Positions 5,399 to 6,352 of a stretch of DNA of 6,352 nucleotides are shown piece by piece (positions within the stretch are counted from its first letter, which is position 1; every line of letters starts with the position of its first letter). The position numbers and the translations under genes are program-made. The stretch is from JBFIHZ01 sp041601535 (GTDB taxonomy: Bacteria; Pseudomonadota; Gammaproteobacteria; Xanthomonadales; SZUA-36): positions 1 to 6,352 of the forward strand of contig JBFIHZ010000255.1 in assembly GCA_041601535.1 (NCBI GenBank), written 5' to 3'. The notes beneath the pieces were generated by a model. The model was not told the DNA's origin, did not search any database, and worked only from the letters and a program-made list of their open reading frames with translations.

Positions 5399-6352
5399 TC
5401 AGGTCCGGCCGCTGGCTGAATTTACATCCAGGCGCCGATTGATTTCCTCATTGGTGTGAATGATATGCCCTTCCTGTGGGGTGCTGAGCTTGATGCCAGG
5501 CCTGCTCGGGTCGTGACGGCCTTTCAGCCAGCCCTGGTTCAACATCAACTCCATGGCCTGTAACACGTGATGTATCAGCAATTGGGGGGTGGTGGATGAT
5601 ACGCTGCGGGCGTAATCCTGAATCACCGGCAGTATGTCATTGGCCAGGTCCGGTCCTTTGCCGACGGCTTCGATCACCACGGCAAACAGGCCCACGGCCG
5701 GCAAGCGAAAGTTTCCCCTGACATAAGTGGTTACGCGCTGGATTTTGCCGTTCTCATAAGCAGGGATTGAAATCTGTTCGGCCTCAAGCAGGTTGAGCTC
5801 GAACTGGTTGAAGCGCGACATTTGCCATTCAGCCTGTCCACCAACAAACCGTTGTGCGACCTGCCGGGTGCCTGCCAGATCCAGCCCGCCGATGCCCACC
5901 TGGCCCAGAACATCATGAGTGAAGCCACCGGTGCCCAGCCACTGAAACGCCTTTTGCGGGTCCAGGTCCAGCCCCGCATCACGCGCTATTTCACTGGTGT
6001 ATTGCTGCAGGTCGGTGAAGATGCCGTTGGCGGAGTACCAGAAGTCGGCAAAACGGATGTGCTGCTGCAGCCGTGATCTCTGGTTGTCGTTGTAGTGTTG
6101 CAGCAGCCATTTCTCATCGTGTTCGCCGCGCAGGATGGCCATCAGGCTGTAGGCTGCTTCACGCGCTCCGCTTTGCGTCAGGGTAAGTCCTGCCGCCAGG
6201 ATGGGGTCGGCAAAGCCAGCGGACTCGCCCACCAGCAGCCAGTTGTCGCCACAGACACGGTCAGCCACGAAGGACCAGTCCCTGGTTGCGCTGACATTGC
6301 CGTCACGCTGCGCCCTGGCGGTGAGTTCGGCTATCAGTGGTTCCTGTTGCAA
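5399..6352 (-). CDS. Flavin-dependent halogenase-like oxidoreductase, C-terminal part (5' end outside window)
   Basis: The frame enters from the right edge and ends at TGA (5401-5399), giving 317 visible C-terminal residues. The TTG at the edge is not taken as a start because the protein lacks the N-terminal GxGxxG dinucleotide fold. Near its beginning, WLLVGESAGFADPILAAGL (38-56 of the fragment) is the second FAD-contacting motif of the p-hydroxybenzoate hydroxylase-type fold. The DP followed by a small-residue turn, then LTLTQSGAREAAYSLMAIL, resembles the tryptophan-halogenase family (PF04820). The following helical region (WLLQHYNDNQRSRLQQHIRFADFWY, with a Trp- and Tyr-rich stretch) fits the substrate-side domain. 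The diagnostic WxWxIP motif and the catalytic Lys of halogenases would lie in the missing part, so a related FAD monooxygenase or reductase is possible. It converges on the long IPTL-CTERM gene. Confidence 0.75.
   Translation of the reverse strand: MQQEPLIAELTARAQRDGNVSATRDWSFVADRVCGDNWLLVGESAGFADPILAAGLTLTQSGAREAAYSLMAILRGEHDEKWLLQHYNDNQRSRLQQHIRFADFWYSANGIFTDLQQYTSEIARDAGLDLDPQKAFQWLGTGGFTHDVLGQVGIGGLDLAGTRQVAQRFVGGQAEWQMSRFNQFELNLLEAEQISIPAYENGKIQRVTTYVRGNFRLPAVGLFAVVIEAVGKGPDLANDILPVIQDYARSVSSTTPQLLIHHVLQAMELMLNQGWLKGRHDPSRPGIKLSTPQEGHIIHTNEEINRRLDVNSASGRT

Noticed and set aside
6350..6352. TTG at the right edge as a start codon
   Set aside because: The flavoenzyme lacks its N-terminal nucleotide-binding fold, so the frame must continue beyond the window.

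Overview
The window looks like chromosomal DNA from a Gram-negative proteobacterium, most likely a gammaproteobacterium. The support is a quinone oxidoreductase very close to the Escherichia coli Qor pattern, two secreted proteins ending in an IPTL-CTERM-type tail (a sorting signal I know only from Gram-negative bacteria), and moderately GC-rich coding sequence. I cannot name a genus. No tRNA, rRNA, CRISPR array, insertion sequence or phage gene was seen.

Layout. Positions 1-989 (minus strand) hold most of a phosphotransferase-family gene of the APH/ACAD10-11 N-terminal type, cut at its C-terminal end by the window edge. A 456-base divergent intergenic region (990-1445) follows, with tandem AATTGACA repeats, perfect palindromes and a good candidate promoter for the plus-strand gene. 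Positions 1446-2363 encode a 305-aa exported, acidic, cysteine-rich protein with an IPTL-CTERM tail, ended by a strong terminator (2410-2443). The quinone oxidoreductase gene qor (2650-3630) comes next. A second, 476-aa IPTL-CTERM protein (3797-5227) has its own promoter (TTGACG-17-TAGACT) and strong terminator (5238-5273). Positions 5399-6352 (minus strand) hold the C-terminal 317 residues of a flavin-dependent halogenase-like oxidoreductase whose N-terminus lies beyond the window.

How it fits together. The main theme is the pair of IPTL-CTERM paralogues on either side of qor. They share a module of about 270-280 residues with ten matching cysteines, the same C-terminal sorting tail, an identical 10-base leader around the ribosome binding site, and an identical 12-base tail at the terminator. 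The second copy also has a proprotein-convertase P-domain inserted between the signal peptide and the shared module. This suggests duplication of a whole transcription unit, followed by gain or loss of the P-domain. Both are predicted to be exported and handled by an exosortase (XrtH-type for IPTL-CTERM proteins), which is not in this window. The phosphotransferase, qor and halogenase-like genes show no clear functional link to the surface proteins; each appears to be transcribed separately.
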